Shown piece after piece: positions 16,589 to 25,177 of a stretch of 64,000 nt of DNA. A program made the translations under genes and the position numbers. Every line of letters starts with the position of its first letter. The first letter of the stretch is position 1. The stretch lies in the NCBI GenBank assembly GCA_016841445.1, contig JAENZD010000002.1, positions 558,001 to 622,000 of the forward strand, read 5' to 3'. The notes beneath the pieces were generated by a model that made no database searches, was not told the origin of the DNA, and was given only the letters and a program-made list of their open reading frames with translations. This stretch comes from Anaerolineaceae bacterium (lineage in GTDB: Bacteria; Chloroflexota; Anaerolineae; Anaerolineales; Anaerolineaceae).

Positions 16589-17989
16589 ATGGAAAAAATG
16601 ACTTTTGCTTTATTCTTTGGTAATAGAGGGTTTTTCCCGGGCGACCTGGTAGCATCAGCCCGGGAAGAAGTCAGGGAAGCTGTGCAGAGCGCTGGGTGTG
16701 ATACCCTTGAATTGCCGGCAGACCTGACCCGTTTTGGGGCGGTTGAATCGATTGATGAGGGGTTGAAGTATGCTAAATTCCTGGAAGAACATCGCGGTGA
16801 ATATGATGGTGTCATCCTATCGCTGCCCAATTTTGGTGATGAAAGCGGCGCAGCAACTGCTCTTAAGGATTGCGGTGTGCCTATCCTGATCCAGGCTTAC
16901 CCTGACGAAGCAGGAAAGATGAATGTCAGCCAGCGGCGGGATGCATTTTGCGGCAAAATCTCAATCGCGGATGTGTTTGGTCAAAGCGGCATCAAATTTA
17001 CTGTTTTTGAACCGCATACCTGCCATCCGAACAGCCCAGAGTTCAGTGAACAACTGGTAACTTTTGCGCAAGTCTGCAATATCGTCAAGAAAATGAAACG
17101 CTTGAATGTGGGTTCCATAGGTATCCGCCCGACCGCTTTTAAGACCATTCGATATGATGAGGTTGCATTGCAAAAACAGGGGATAAATGTTGAAGCTTTT
17201 GACCTTTACCAGCTTTTTGACCTGTACCACAAAGTAGACAGCCAATCAGCAGCCTTTGCAGAGGCTCAGGTAAAGATCCGAAAATCATCAGATGTGAGCC
17301 GTGTTCCGCAAGACCGGATGGAAAAAATCACAAGGCTATATCTGGCTATCAAAGAGCTGGTCAGGCAGTATCATTTAGATGCTGTTGGGATCAGGTGCTG
17401 GAGTGATATGCAGGAAGTGATCGGTATTACCCCTTGCCTGGTCAACGGCATATTAAGCATGGAGGGTATCCCTGTAGCCTGCGAAACAGATATTTGCAAT
17501 GCCATTGCTATGGTTGCCTTACAAGCAGCGGCTGGTGAATCCGCGTTGATCATGGATTGGAACAACAACTTCGGAAACGATCCAAATAAATGTATCCTCT
17601 TCCATTGCGGCAATGTGCCCCCGAGTCAGATGGCAGGCTCAGGAACGGTGACTTCACATGCCCTGATTGATAAAGGAAGAGATATTGAAGTGGGATGGGG
17701 ATGCAACCAGGGACGAGTCAGGCAGGGACCATTGACTTACCTCAGCAGCAAGACCTCTGATGGCAAGCTCAGTTTTTATATCGGAGAAGGGCGAGTGACA
17801 GACGACCCCATCGAAGATGCATTCTTTGGGTGTGCTGGGGTAGTTGAAATCCCGAACCTCCAAAAAGTGCTGCTGGGAGTCTGCAAGAACGGATACCGCC
17901 ATCATGTCAGCCTGACAATTGCTCCAGTTGAAAAAGCATTAAGGGAAGCCCTTACGAACTATCTTGGATACGAAGTTGAAGAATTTTAA
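16589..17989 (+). CDS. L-fucose/L-arabinose isomerase-like sugar isomerase
   Basis: About 466 residues related to the FucI/AraA isomerase superfamily. An N-terminal Rossmann-like half (ALFFGNRGFFPGDLV, then YDGVILSLPNFGDES, and later GVPILIQAYPDE) precedes a C-terminal half containing GIRCWSDMQEVIGITPCLVN and EGIPVACETDICNAIAM. The Glu/Asp residues there are where FucI-type enzymes bind Mn(II). The family converts aldoses to ketoses, which fits the ketose kinase and aldolase upstream. Many such proteins in sugar operons are of unproven specificity. The likely start is ATG 16589, seven nt after GGAGAG (16576-16581); upstream in-frame TTG 16574 and ATG 16583 are badly spaced. Confidence 0.75.
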   Translation: MEKMTFALFFGNRGFFPGDLVASAREEVREAVQSAGCDTLELPADLTRFGAVESIDEGLKYAKFLEEHRGEYDGVILSLPNFGDESGAATALKDCGVPILIQAYPDEAGKMNVSQRRDAFCGKISIADVFGQSGIKFTVFEPHTCHPNSPEFSEQLVTFAQVCNIVKKMKRLNVGSIGIRPTAFKTIRYDEVALQKQGINVEAFDLYQLFDLYHKVDSQSAAFAEAQVKIRKSSDVSRVPQDRMEKITRLYLAIKELVRQYHLDAVGIRCWSDMQEVIGITPCLVNGILSMEGIPVACETDICNAIAMVALQAAAGESALIMDWNNNFGNDPNKCILFHCGNVPPSQMAGSGTVTSHALIDKGRDIEVGWGCNQGRVRQGPLTYLSSKTSDGKLSFYIGEGRVTDDPIEDAFFGCAGVVEIPNLQKVLLGVCKNGYRHHVSLTIAPVEKALREALTNYLGYEVEEF

Positions 17990-18005
17990 ATCAATTCAAT
18001 AAGGG

Positions 18006-18044
18006 AAGCAGGTTGAGGCGGCACAAGGTCACCTCAACCTGCTT
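18006..18044 (+). terminator. hairpin terminator of the first sugar operon
   Basis: Perfect 13-bp inverted repeat: AAGCAGGTTGAGG (18006-18018) pairs with its complement at 18032-18044 across a 13-nt loop, 16 nt after the isomerase-like gene. No long T-run follows (TTGTTAAAAG). It separates the two sugar operons, which supports an independent promoter for the second. Confidence 0.7.
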
Positions 18045-18102
18045 GTTAAAAGATATTTCCTTGCGGTTTTGTTAAACATTCAAAAATTCATCGTTAAAAT
18101 AC

Positions 18103-18131
18103 TTGACAATTTGTTAATTGTTTTATAGAAT
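18103..18131 (+). promoter_or_regulatory. sigma-70-type promoter of the sugar uptake operon
   Basis: A perfect TTGACA -35 box (18103-18108) is followed after exactly 17 nt by TAGAAT (18126-18131, 5/6 match). Transcription would start near 18138-18140, leaving an untranslated leader of about 115 nt before the gene at 18254. This is the best promoter in the window. Confidence 0.75.
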
Positions 18132-18142
18132 CAAATTAGATA

Positions 18143-18156
18143 CGAAAACGATTGCG
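18143..18156 (+). promoter_or_regulatory. LacI/GalR-family operator
   Basis: CGAAAACGATTGCG is centred on the CG dyad that LacI/GalR and CcpA-type operators share (GNAANCGNTNNC core). It begins 12 nt after the -10 box, overlapping or just after the start of transcription, where a repressor would block RNA polymerase. A LacI-family gene is encoded in the same operon at 27573. Confidence 0.6.
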
Positions 18157-18253
18157 CAAATGTTTTACATGGTATATTTTAAATATTTTAGTGTATATAA
18201 AAATTCTCTGTAACGGAATTTAGTCCAAAATTAATAAAAGGAGGAAGAAAATC

Positions 18254-19393
18254 ATGATGCACTTTGAGCAGGATCTATCTGTGCAAGGCAGGAAAGCTGA
18301 AATTGATGGAAAAATTATTGCGCTCCGTCAACATATGATCACCCATGATCTCAAAGGGATTTATATCTCAAAGCAAGAACACTTTGCCTGGATAACTGCG
18401 GGTGGAGATAATATTGTTACGCGATTTGTTGAGGATGGTGTCTGTGCGATCTTCATCACATTGGAGGGGCAGTACTTTATCTGCAATAATATTGAAACTC
18501 AACGTTTTAAGGATGAGGAATTGCTTGATCAGCTTGGTTTTGAGGAGCGGTCAATGTGGTGGTTTGAGAACCGCACAATGGAATTCATCAACGACCTGAT
18601 TGGTGAGGATAGCCCATTTGCTGCTGATATTCCATTAGACCGTGCGAGCGATGCAAACGAAGTATTACGCTCAATGGAAATGGTCCTGACGGATAATGAA
18701 ATTGGCCGATATCTCCATCTTGGAAAAGTTTATTCAAAAACCATCGAAAGCTTTATGGAAACGATTAAACCTGGTGATTCTGAAATTGAGGTTGCTGGCA
18801 GATTGGGTGCGAAGATGTGGGAAAATGGCTTGGATCCGGTTCTTTTCCTGGTTGTAGCCGATGACCGGATCTACAAATATCGCCATCCTATCCCAACAGA
18901 GAAAAAACTCGAAAAATATCTAATGATCTCCTGCAATGCCCGATATAAAGGGCTGATCACAAAGATAACTCGGTTTGTCCATTTTGGTAAAATTCCAGCA
19001 GATCTCCAAGAGCAGTATAAAAAGACGGTAGCAATTGAGAATGCGATGGCAGCTGTTACCAAACCGGGGGTTGATGATATTGTTCCCTACAACCTGGCAA
19101 AGAAAATGTATGCCGATTTCGGGTATCCGGACATGTGGAAAGTTCATCATCAGGGTGGTCCTCAGAGCTACACCAATGGTTTCTATCTGATTAATGATGA
19201 CAACCATAGAATCATCCAGCTCCATCAATGCTACGGTTATAACCCAAGCATCACAGGAACGAAGACAGAAGACGGTTTTATCGTTACAGAGGAAGGTCCG
19301 CTCTTCATCACTTATCCTGTATCTTTCCCAGCGATCAAGGATACGATTGACGGTGTGGATTACCTGCGACCCGGTATTCTGGAAATTGTTTGA
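18254..19393 (+). CDS. second M24/creatinase-fold protein lacking metal-binding aspartates
   Basis: 379-residue paralogue of the protein at 11789. It has the same two-domain creatinase layout: an N-domain with FAWITAGGDN (44-53), the KYRHPIP motif (208-214), and a C-domain with KVHHQGG (296-302) and GTKTEDGFIVTEEG near the end. Again both Asp metal ligands are missing before the ITKITRFVHFG stretch; no Asp occurs between residues 205 and 249. Retention of the His region argues against simple decay. It opens the operon for sugar import, ahead of the ABC transporter, so one M24-like protein heads each sugar operon. Function unknown. A strong GGAGGAAG ribosome site precedes the ATG. Confidence 0.72.
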   Translation: MMHFEQDLSVQGRKAEIDGKIIALRQHMITHDLKGIYISKQEHFAWITAGGDNIVTRFVEDGVCAIFITLEGQYFICNNIETQRFKDEELLDQLGFEERSMWWFENRTMEFINDLIGEDSPFAADIPLDRASDANEVLRSMEMVLTDNEIGRYLHLGKVYSKTIESFMETIKPGDSEIEVAGRLGAKMWENGLDPVLFLVVADDRIYKYRHPIPTEKKLEKYLMISCNARYKGLITKITRFVHFGKIPADLQEQYKKTVAIENAMAAVTKPGVDDIVPYNLAKKMYADFGYPDMWKVHHQGGPQSYTNGFYLINDDNHRIIQLHQCYGYNPSITGTKTEDGFIVTEEGPLFITYPVSFPAIKDTIDGVDYLRPGILEIV

Positions 19394-19458
19394 TGAAGAA
19401 ATGAGGGTCTGATCCTTAATCATATCCTCATTTCTCACTCAATCCCCTGGAGGAATTT

Positions 19459-20952
19459 GTGTCCGATACAATACTATCTCTGGAAAATATCACCAAAGCA
19501 TTTCCTGGTGTGGTTGCGCTAGATGATGTATCATTTGATCTAAAAAAGAATGAAGTCCATGTCCTGATTGGAGAAAATGGTGCAGGAAAATCTACGTTAA
19601 TGAAAGTTTTGACCGGGGTTTACCAACCGGATGATGGGAAAATCATCCTGCATGGCGAAGAAGTAAAAATTAGTAACACAAAACAAGCGCAGGAACGTGG
19701 CATCGCAATCATTTTCCAGGAATTCAACCTGGTACCCAATCTGACTGTAGCCCAGAATATTTTCCTGGGTCGAGAACCGCGAAACAAATTTGGTCTGATC
19801 GATATGCGCAAGCTGATAAAAGAATCAAAGCGTTTGCTGGATTTCTTACATTCAGATATTGATCCGAATGCGAAGGTCAGCTCATTGGGAGTTGCGCATC
19901 AACAACTGGTTGAGGTTGTGAAAGCGTTATCCGTTAACGCTGAAATATTGGTGATGGACGAGCCGACAGCCGCGCTGAGTGAACACGAAATTGAAACCCT
20001 CTTCAGTATTATCAAGAGCCTTCAAGAGAACGGTGTATCCATCATTTACATTTCTCATCGAATGCAAGAATTAAAAGAGGTTGGTGACCGGATCACCGTT
20101 CTTCGAGATGGACAAACCATTGGTACTCGTGCTGCTGAAGAGGCTGAACTTGACGAACTGATCAGGATGATGGTGGGACGGGAGATCAGTAAGGTGCGTA
20201 TCCGTGAAAAAAACACGGCTACTGAGAAAGTTGTTCTTGAAGTCAAAAATGTTTCACATGGCGACATCTTAAGAAATATCAATCTAAAAGTTCATGAAGG
20301 GGAGATTGTTGGCCTTGCCGGCCTGGTTGGGTCGGGGCGGACTGAACTTGCACAGGTCATCTATGGGATCTCGAAAAAAGACTCTGGCGAAATCTTAATC
20401 TCAGGGCAGAGAGCAGGTGTGTCACCTATAAAGAGTATCAAACGAAAAATGGGATTTTTGTCTGAGGATCGTAAGCGGTATGGATTATCTTCAGACTTGC
20501 CCGTTAAAGTAAATATTACACATGCAAGTCTCAAGCAGTTGTTCCCATCGGGGATCGTCAATGAAAAGAAGGAACACACGATAGCAATGGATTACCGTGA
20601 CCAGCTTCGAATTGCGACACCGGACGTAACCCGAAACGTTGTCGCTCTCTCAGGTGGCAATCAGCAGAAGGTAATTCTTGCGAAGTGGTTATGTACAAAT
20701 TCACGTTTCATCATCTTTGATGAACCTACACGCGGGATTGATGTCGGTGCGAAAGAGGAAATTCATAATATGATCAATGAATTGGCATCACAGGGAGTAG
20801 GAATTTTGATGATCTCCTCTGACCTTCCTGAGATCATGACGATGTCTGATAGAGTATATGTCATGCGGGATGGACATATCGTCAAGGAATTGGATGGATA
20901 CACCACAAGCCAGGAAGAGGTTATCGCTTATGCGGTCGGAGGGAGAGAATAA
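19459..20952 (+). CDS. ribose-type sugar ABC importer ATPase (two ABC domains)
   Basis: 497-residue RbsA/MglA-type protein with two tandem ABC cassettes. The first has an intact Walker A GENGAGKST (about residues 38-46) and Walker B (ILVMDEPTAALSE). The second has the family's usual degenerate Walker A (LAGLVGSGRTELAQ) but keeps LSGGNQQK and FIIFDEPTRGIDVG. It hydrolyses ATP for import of a monosaccharide through the two permeases that follow. The start is GTG 19459 with GGAGG at 19449-19453. Its stop overlaps the next start (TAATG), indicating translational coupling. Confidence 0.93.
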   Translation: MSDTILSLENITKAFPGVVALDDVSFDLKKNEVHVLIGENGAGKSTLMKVLTGVYQPDDGKIILHGEEVKISNTKQAQERGIAIIFQEFNLVPNLTVAQNIFLGREPRNKFGLIDMRKLIKESKRLLDFLHSDIDPNAKVSSLGVAHQQLVEVVKALSVNAEILVMDEPTAALSEHEIETLFSIIKSLQENGVSIIYISHRMQELKEVGDRITVLRDGQTIGTRAAEEAELDELIRMMVGREISKVRIREKNTATEKVVLEVKNVSHGDILRNINLKVHEGEIVGLAGLVGSGRTELAQVIYGISKKDSGEILISGQRAGVSPIKSIKRKMGFLSEDRKRYGLSSDLPVKVNITHASLKQLFPSGIVNEKKEHTIAMDYRDQLRIATPDVTRNVVALSGGNQQKVILAKWLCTNSRFIIFDEPTRGIDVGAKEEIHNMINELASQGVGILMISSDLPEIMTMSDRVYVMRDGHIVKELDGYTTSQEEVIAYAVGGRE

Positions 20953-21989
20953 TGATAGAGGCTCAAAACGCCAATAAAAAGACCTCTTATCGAGAGGTTA
21001 TTTCGAAACTTCCAATCACGATTATCCTGTGGGTCGTCATCCTTGTGCTCTTTTCACTCCTGACGGATAAGTTCATGACTGTTTCCAATATGATGAATAT
21101 CATCGTCCAGGTTTCTTCGGGTGTGGGTATTGTTGCCCTGGCTTCGTTCCTGGCGATCTGTTCCACGGGTGTTGACCTGTCTTTAGGGGGTACGGTAGCA
21201 GCTGCAGGTATGGTGGCTGGTAAGGTACTGATCTGGGATTTGCCTGTATTAAATGCGATCCGGGATTCCAATCCTGTTTTATTGATCATCATCGCGATAG
21301 TTGCTGCGCTCATCATGGGTTTAATTATCGGGGCAATTAATGGCCTGATTCTTTCAAAAACGAAGATCCCGGCATTTATTATTACCCTGGCAATGATGCG
21401 GGTAGGTGAAACCCTGGCCCGAGTGATTGGTTCAGGAACCTCGATCCGGGTAAAGGATGACATGTTCAAGTTTATTGGGGGCGGCTCTCTTCTAAATGTC
21501 ACGATAAACGAACGTTCGATTGGCATCCTGCCGATTTCCATGTTAATTCTTATTCCGCTTTATATCATTTTCCAGATATTAATGAAGCATACGCGATTTG
21601 GTACATATATCTATGCCATTGGCGGCAATAATGAGGCAGCTGTACTTTCTGGGATCAATGTTGACCGGACCCGTTTCTTAGTTTTCCTGATCAATGGATT
21701 TTTAGCAGCAATTGCAGGTGTGGTTTTGGCATCCCGGTTGGCCTCATCCATTGCTTCAACAGGGTTAGGTATGGAGTTTGATGGGATTGCAGCCGCGGTT
21801 GTAGGAGGCGCAGCCCTAGAAGGTGGGAAGAGCACACCCTTACATACACTGGTGGGTGCATTTATGATTGGTGCACTGCGAAACGGTCTCAACTTGATCG
21901 GCATGCAGAACTCTATCCAAATGATCACGATAGGCCTGGTGATGGCAGCCATTGTCGCAATCGATGCCCTACGTTCTGAGGAAAAATAA
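20952..21989 (+). CDS. ribose-type sugar ABC importer permease 1
   Basis: 345-residue RbsC-family permease with about eight to ten hydrophobic segments. Diagnostic stretches include GVDLSLGGTVAAAG (near 74-87), the GLIIGAINGLILSKTKIPAF loop contacting the ATPase, and YAIGGNNEAAVLSGINVDR. Its start overlaps the stop of the ATPase gene. Two non-identical RbsC-type permeases follow one ATPase, so the channel may be a heterodimer rather than the usual RbsC homodimer. Confidence 0.9.
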   Translation: MIEAQNANKKTSYREVISKLPITIILWVVILVLFSLLTDKFMTVSNMMNIIVQVSSGVGIVALASFLAICSTGVDLSLGGTVAAAGMVAGKVLIWDLPVLNAIRDSNPVLLIIIAIVAALIMGLIIGAINGLILSKTKIPAFIITLAMMRVGETLARVIGSGTSIRVKDDMFKFIGGGSLLNVTINERSIGILPISMLILIPLYIIFQILMKHTRFGTYIYAIGGNNEAAVLSGINVDRTRFLVFLINGFLAAIAGVVLASRLASSIASTGLGMEFDGIAAAVVGGAALEGGKSTPLHTLVGAFMIGALRNGLNLIGMQNSIQMITIGLVMAAIVAIDALRSEEK

Positions 21990-21991
21990 TT

Positions 21992-23032
21992 ATGGATAAA
22001 AACCCAAACACGGATTTCACACCTGGTGAAGTTGCGGGTCAAAAAATACCACTTCAAAAGTTTAAGGACTTGTCATCTTCGGTTGGGAAATTTTTTCGTG
22101 AACACATTGAAGAGCTTTCTCGGGTTTTCGTTTTGCTGATCATTTTTCTTGTGCTTATTATCCTGTCTCCGAATTTTGTTAAAGTTGCAAATTTACTTAA
22201 TGTCCTTCGGGTGGCATCCCTTAATCTGATCCTGGCGACAGGTATGGCATTGACAATGCTTGTTTCGGGGATTGATCTCTCGATTGGGTCAGTCATAGCC
22301 CTATCTACAATGATGTTTGGTCAGTTCTTTCAGGAGGGAAGGTCTATTCCTGAGATGGTCATCGGGATTGTTGGGATCTTGGTTATCAGTGCTGTGGTTG
22401 GTTCCATTAATGGACTGAGCGTAGCCTATGTGGGTTTACCTGCTTTCATTGCGACCTTTGCCATGGACCAAATCACGCGTGGGTACTCCTATTATTTGTC
22501 AAAAGGCATTGTTTTTGCAAGGTTCACCGAAGTTTTCCAGTTCATCGGTGGAGGGTACTTATTTGGCATCCCAATGCCTGTTATTTTTGCTGCGTTGTTG
22601 CTGCTGGTCGTTGGATTTATGTTGAATAAAACCACTTTTGGCCGGCGCATCTATGCGGTTGGTTCAAACAAAGAAGCTGCGAAGTATTCCGGTATTAATG
22701 TAAAACAGACGATGGTGATTACTTACATGCTCTCTGCATTGATCGCTGGTTTTGGCGGCATTATCTACCTCTCACGGTTGAATGCCGCTGAAGCAAATAT
22801 CGGATTAGATTTCCCCTTACAGGCAATTTCAGCTGCAGCCATTGGCGGCATTTCCTTTAATGGGGGAAAGGGCAATGTGTTTGGGATAATTGCCGGAGCG
22901 TTGCTGCTGACACTGGTCACAAATGGTATGAATTTGCTAGGAATTGATTCCGACTGGCAGATGGGATTTACGGGTTTGATCATCATTATTGGTGTTCTGG
23001 TTGACCGAAGCTATGCTAAGAAGAAAAATTAG
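21992..23032 (+). CDS. ribose-type sugar ABC importer permease 2
   Basis: 346-residue RbsC-family permease. A cytoplasmic N-terminal ~45 residues is followed by multiple membrane helices, with GIDLSIGSVIALS, then GSINGLSVAYVGLPAFIATF and YAVGSNKEAAKYSGINVKQ as family motifs. It begins two nt after permease 1 and clearly differs from it in sequence. Together with the RbsA-type ATPase and the double-domain binding protein downstream it completes a carbohydrate-uptake (CUT2) importer. Confidence 0.9.
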   Translation: MDKNPNTDFTPGEVAGQKIPLQKFKDLSSSVGKFFREHIEELSRVFVLLIIFLVLIILSPNFVKVANLLNVLRVASLNLILATGMALTMLVSGIDLSIGSVIALSTMMFGQFFQEGRSIPEMVIGIVGILVISAVVGSINGLSVAYVGLPAFIATFAMDQITRGYSYYLSKGIVFARFTEVFQFIGGGYLFGIPMPVIFAALLLLVVGFMLNKTTFGRRIYAVGSNKEAAKYSGINVKQTMVITYMLSALIAGFGGIIYLSRLNAAEANIGLDFPLQAISAAAIGGISFNGGKGNVFGIIAGALLLTLVTNGMNLLGIDSDWQMGFTGLIIIIGVLVDRSYAKKKN

Positions 23033-23097
23033 GAAATCTCAATATCCTTAGATCATGAATAAGAAGGAGGCCCAATCGAATATTAACTGTTTCAAAA

Positions 23098-23111
23098 AGA
23101 AAACGTTTTGC
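23098..23111 (+). promoter_or_regulatory. possible second LacI-type operator before the binding-protein gene
   Basis: AGAAAACGTTTTGC contains the palindrome AAAACGTTTT and shares the GAAAACG-n-TT core with the operator at 18143. It lies about 30 nt before the start of the binding-protein gene, inside the operon. No good promoter hexamers are visible beside it, so it may be an auxiliary operator, an internal regulated promoter or coincidence. Confidence 0.35.
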
Positions 23112-23140
23112 CAAATCAATAAACTAGGAGATTTAAAGAA

Positions 23141-25075
23141 ATGAAAAAGAAAATTTGGATATTAGCAATATTTTTATTGACCCTGAGCCTTGTGCTTGGT
23201 GCATGCGCAAAAGAAGAACCTGCTGATGTGACAGAGGTAACTGAAGAACCGGAAGTTGTAACAGAACCGGAAGGTGAGACATATGATGTCGCTCTCATCC
23301 TTAAGGATTCAACGTCTGCAGGCTGGCGCTATCTTTCTGCATCAGCGATTGAAACTGGTAAAGAAATTGGTGTCAATGTGACTGAGATCTCTCCCCTGAA
23401 CACCCAGGACGCTGAAGAGCAATATCAGATCTTTGAAGACCAGATTGAAAAGGGTGTGGACGCGATCGTTGTCGCACCGGTGGATTCTGCTGGGATTGTG
23501 CCCGCAATTGAGAAAGCCAACGAAGCAGGTATCCCGGTGTTCTTCACCAACACCCGAGCCTTTGTCGAAAGCGAAGAGGACTACGTGTCCTTCATCGGAG
23601 TTGAGAATGAAGCAGGCGGCGCAGTGGTTGCGCAGTACATGCTGGATCAGTTCCCAGCTGGCGATCCGATCAATGTCGTTGTGATGAATGGTAATATGGC
23701 TGGACAGACTTCCATTGACCGTATTGCAGGTATGTACTCGGTGCTGGACAACGATGACCGCGTGACGGTATTAGCGGACCAGGAAGCCAAATTCTCCCGG
23801 GCTCAGGCTCAGGAAACTATGGAGAACTTCTTGGTTCAATTCGATGAAATCGACCTGGTGCTTGCCCTGAATGACGAAATGGCGATTGGTGCCTATAATG
23901 CTATTGAAGCTGCCGGCCGGGCAGATGAGATCCTGATCTCCGGCTTCGATGGTGCACCTGAAGGCTTGCAGGCGATCTTAGACGGTCAAATACTGGCGAC
24001 CCTCTCGCAAGATCTACCAGCTCAGGGTTCTGAAGCAGTTAAAGCTGTCAAAACATATTTGGATGGCGGCACCGTTGACAAGTGGATCAAGACTGGTGGC
24101 GTTGCAGTTACAGCTGAAAATGCCCAGGAATACCTTGATAAATTCATCAGCGGCGAAACTGAAGAAGTGGAAGAACCTGAAGCGGTTGTTGAACCCTATG
24201 AAGTAACCCTGATCCTCAAGGACAACACCTCAGCGGGTTGGCGCTACCTTTCAGCGTCAGCTATTGCTATGGGTGAAGAAATCGGCGTTAATGTGACTGA
24301 GATCTCCCCCCTGAACACCCAGGATGCTGAAGAGCAGTTCCAGATCTTTGAAGACCAGATTGAAAAAGGTGTGGACGCAATCATCGTTGCCCCGGTGGAT
24401 TCAGCTGGTATTGTCCCAGCGATTGAGAAAGCCAACGAAGCAGGCATCCCTGTGTTCTTCACCAATACCCGTGCATTTGTTGAAAATGAAGATGACTATG
24501 TGTCCTTCATCGGCGTTGAGAATGAGGCTGGCGGTGCAGTGGTTGCGGAGTACATGCTGGAACAGTTCCCAGCTGGCGAACCCATCAATGTGATCGTCAT
24601 GAATGGTAACATGGCTGGACAGACCTCAATTGATCGCATCGCCGGCATCTACTCAGTTCTGGATGGTGATGACCGAGTGACGGTGTTGGCAGACCAGGAA
24701 GCCAAGTTCTCACGAGCACAGGCTCAGGAGACAATGGAAAATTTCCTGGTTCAATTTGATGATATTGACCTTGTGATCGCCCTAAACGATGAAATGGCGA
24801 TTGGTGCCTATAATGCTATTGAAGCTGCCGGTCGAGCAGATGAGATTCTGATTTCCGGTTTCGATGGTGCACCTGAAGGCCTTCAGGCGATCTTAGACGG
24901 CCAAATCCTGGCGACCCTCTCACAGGACCTGCCAGCCCAGGGCTCCGAAGCTGTTAAAGCTGTCAAGACCTATTTAGATGGCGGCACTGTTGACAAGTGG
25001 ATTAAAACCGGTGGTGTTGCAGTCACCATCGAAAATGCACAAGAATACCTCGATAAATTCATTACCGCAGAGTAA
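23141..25075 (+). CDS. sugar-binding lipoprotein with two tandem periplasmic-binding domains
   Basis: 644-residue ABC substrate-binding lipoprotein. The signal peptide has a lipobox ending at Cys22 (LVLGAC), followed by an acidic linker. Domain 1 (residues 48-335) and domain 2 (353-640) are both complete ribose/galactose-type binding domains (Peripla_BP_4-like). They align without gaps at an offset of 305 residues; I count 19 differences in 288 positions, about 93% identity. Ordinary CUT2 binding proteins have one such domain of about 290-330 residues. The halves are joined by a Glu/Val/Pro-rich linker (residues 336-352) like the one before domain 1. It follows both permeases; its likely cargo is an aldose or ketose handled by the surrounding enzymes. 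Confidence 0.93.
   Translation: MKKKIWILAIFLLTLSLVLGACAKEEPADVTEVTEEPEVVTEPEGETYDVALILKDSTSAGWRYLSASAIETGKEIGVNVTEISPLNTQDAEEQYQIFEDQIEKGVDAIVVAPVDSAGIVPAIEKANEAGIPVFFTNTRAFVESEEDYVSFIGVENEAGGAVVAQYMLDQFPAGDPINVVVMNGNMAGQTSIDRIAGMYSVLDNDDRVTVLADQEAKFSRAQAQETMENFLVQFDEIDLVLALNDEMAIGAYNAIEAAGRADEILISGFDGAPEGLQAILDGQILATLSQDLPAQGSEAVKAVKTYLDGGTVDKWIKTGGVAVTAENAQEYLDKFISGETEEVEEPEAVVEPYEVTLILKDNTSAGWRYLSASAIAMGEEIGVNVTEISPLNTQDAEEQFQIFEDQIEKGVDAIIVAPVDSAGIVPAIEKANEAGIPVFFTNTRAFVENEDDYVSFIGVENEAGGAVVAEYMLEQFPAGEPINVIVMNGNMAGQTSIDRIAGIYSVLDGDDRVTVLADQEAKFSRAQAQETMENFLVQFDDIDLVIALNDEMAIGAYNAIEAAGRADEILISGFDGAPEGLQAILDGQILATLSQDLPAQGSEAVKAVKTYLDGGTVDKWIKTGGVAVTIENAQEYLDKFITAE
23281..25060 (+). repeat. 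tandem in-gene duplication of about 0.9 kb
   Basis: DNA coding for domain 1 (about 23282-24145) is repeated by that for domain 2 (about 24197-25060), exactly 915 nt apart. The copies differ at many third-codon positions while the protein is about 93% conserved. The duplication is therefore old enough to accumulate silent changes and has been kept by selection. Confidence 0.9.
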
Positions 25076-25091
25076 ACCTATCTACGAAAAG

Positions 25092-25119
25092 CCTGCCCTG
25101 CATCTATTTGCAGGGCAGG
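25092..25119 (+). terminator. stem-loop after the binding-protein gene
   Basis: Perfect 11-bp inverted repeat: CCTGCCCTGCA (25092-25102) with TGCAGGGCAGG (25109-25119), 6-nt loop. It is followed by an A-rich, not T-rich, sequence on this strand. It may act less as a terminator than as a 3' stabiliser that keeps binding-protein mRNA abundant relative to downstream genes, as known for other ABC importer operons. Confidence 0.6.
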
Positions 25120-25177
25120 TAAGAAAAAACATTGAATTATTCTTACTTTATAGAAAGAGACTGATAAGGAGTTGGTG

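Noticed and set aside
23141-25075. Assembly artefact as the cause of the repeated domain
   Set aside because: The halves differ at many silent positions and at 19 amino acids, so they are not copies of the same reads.
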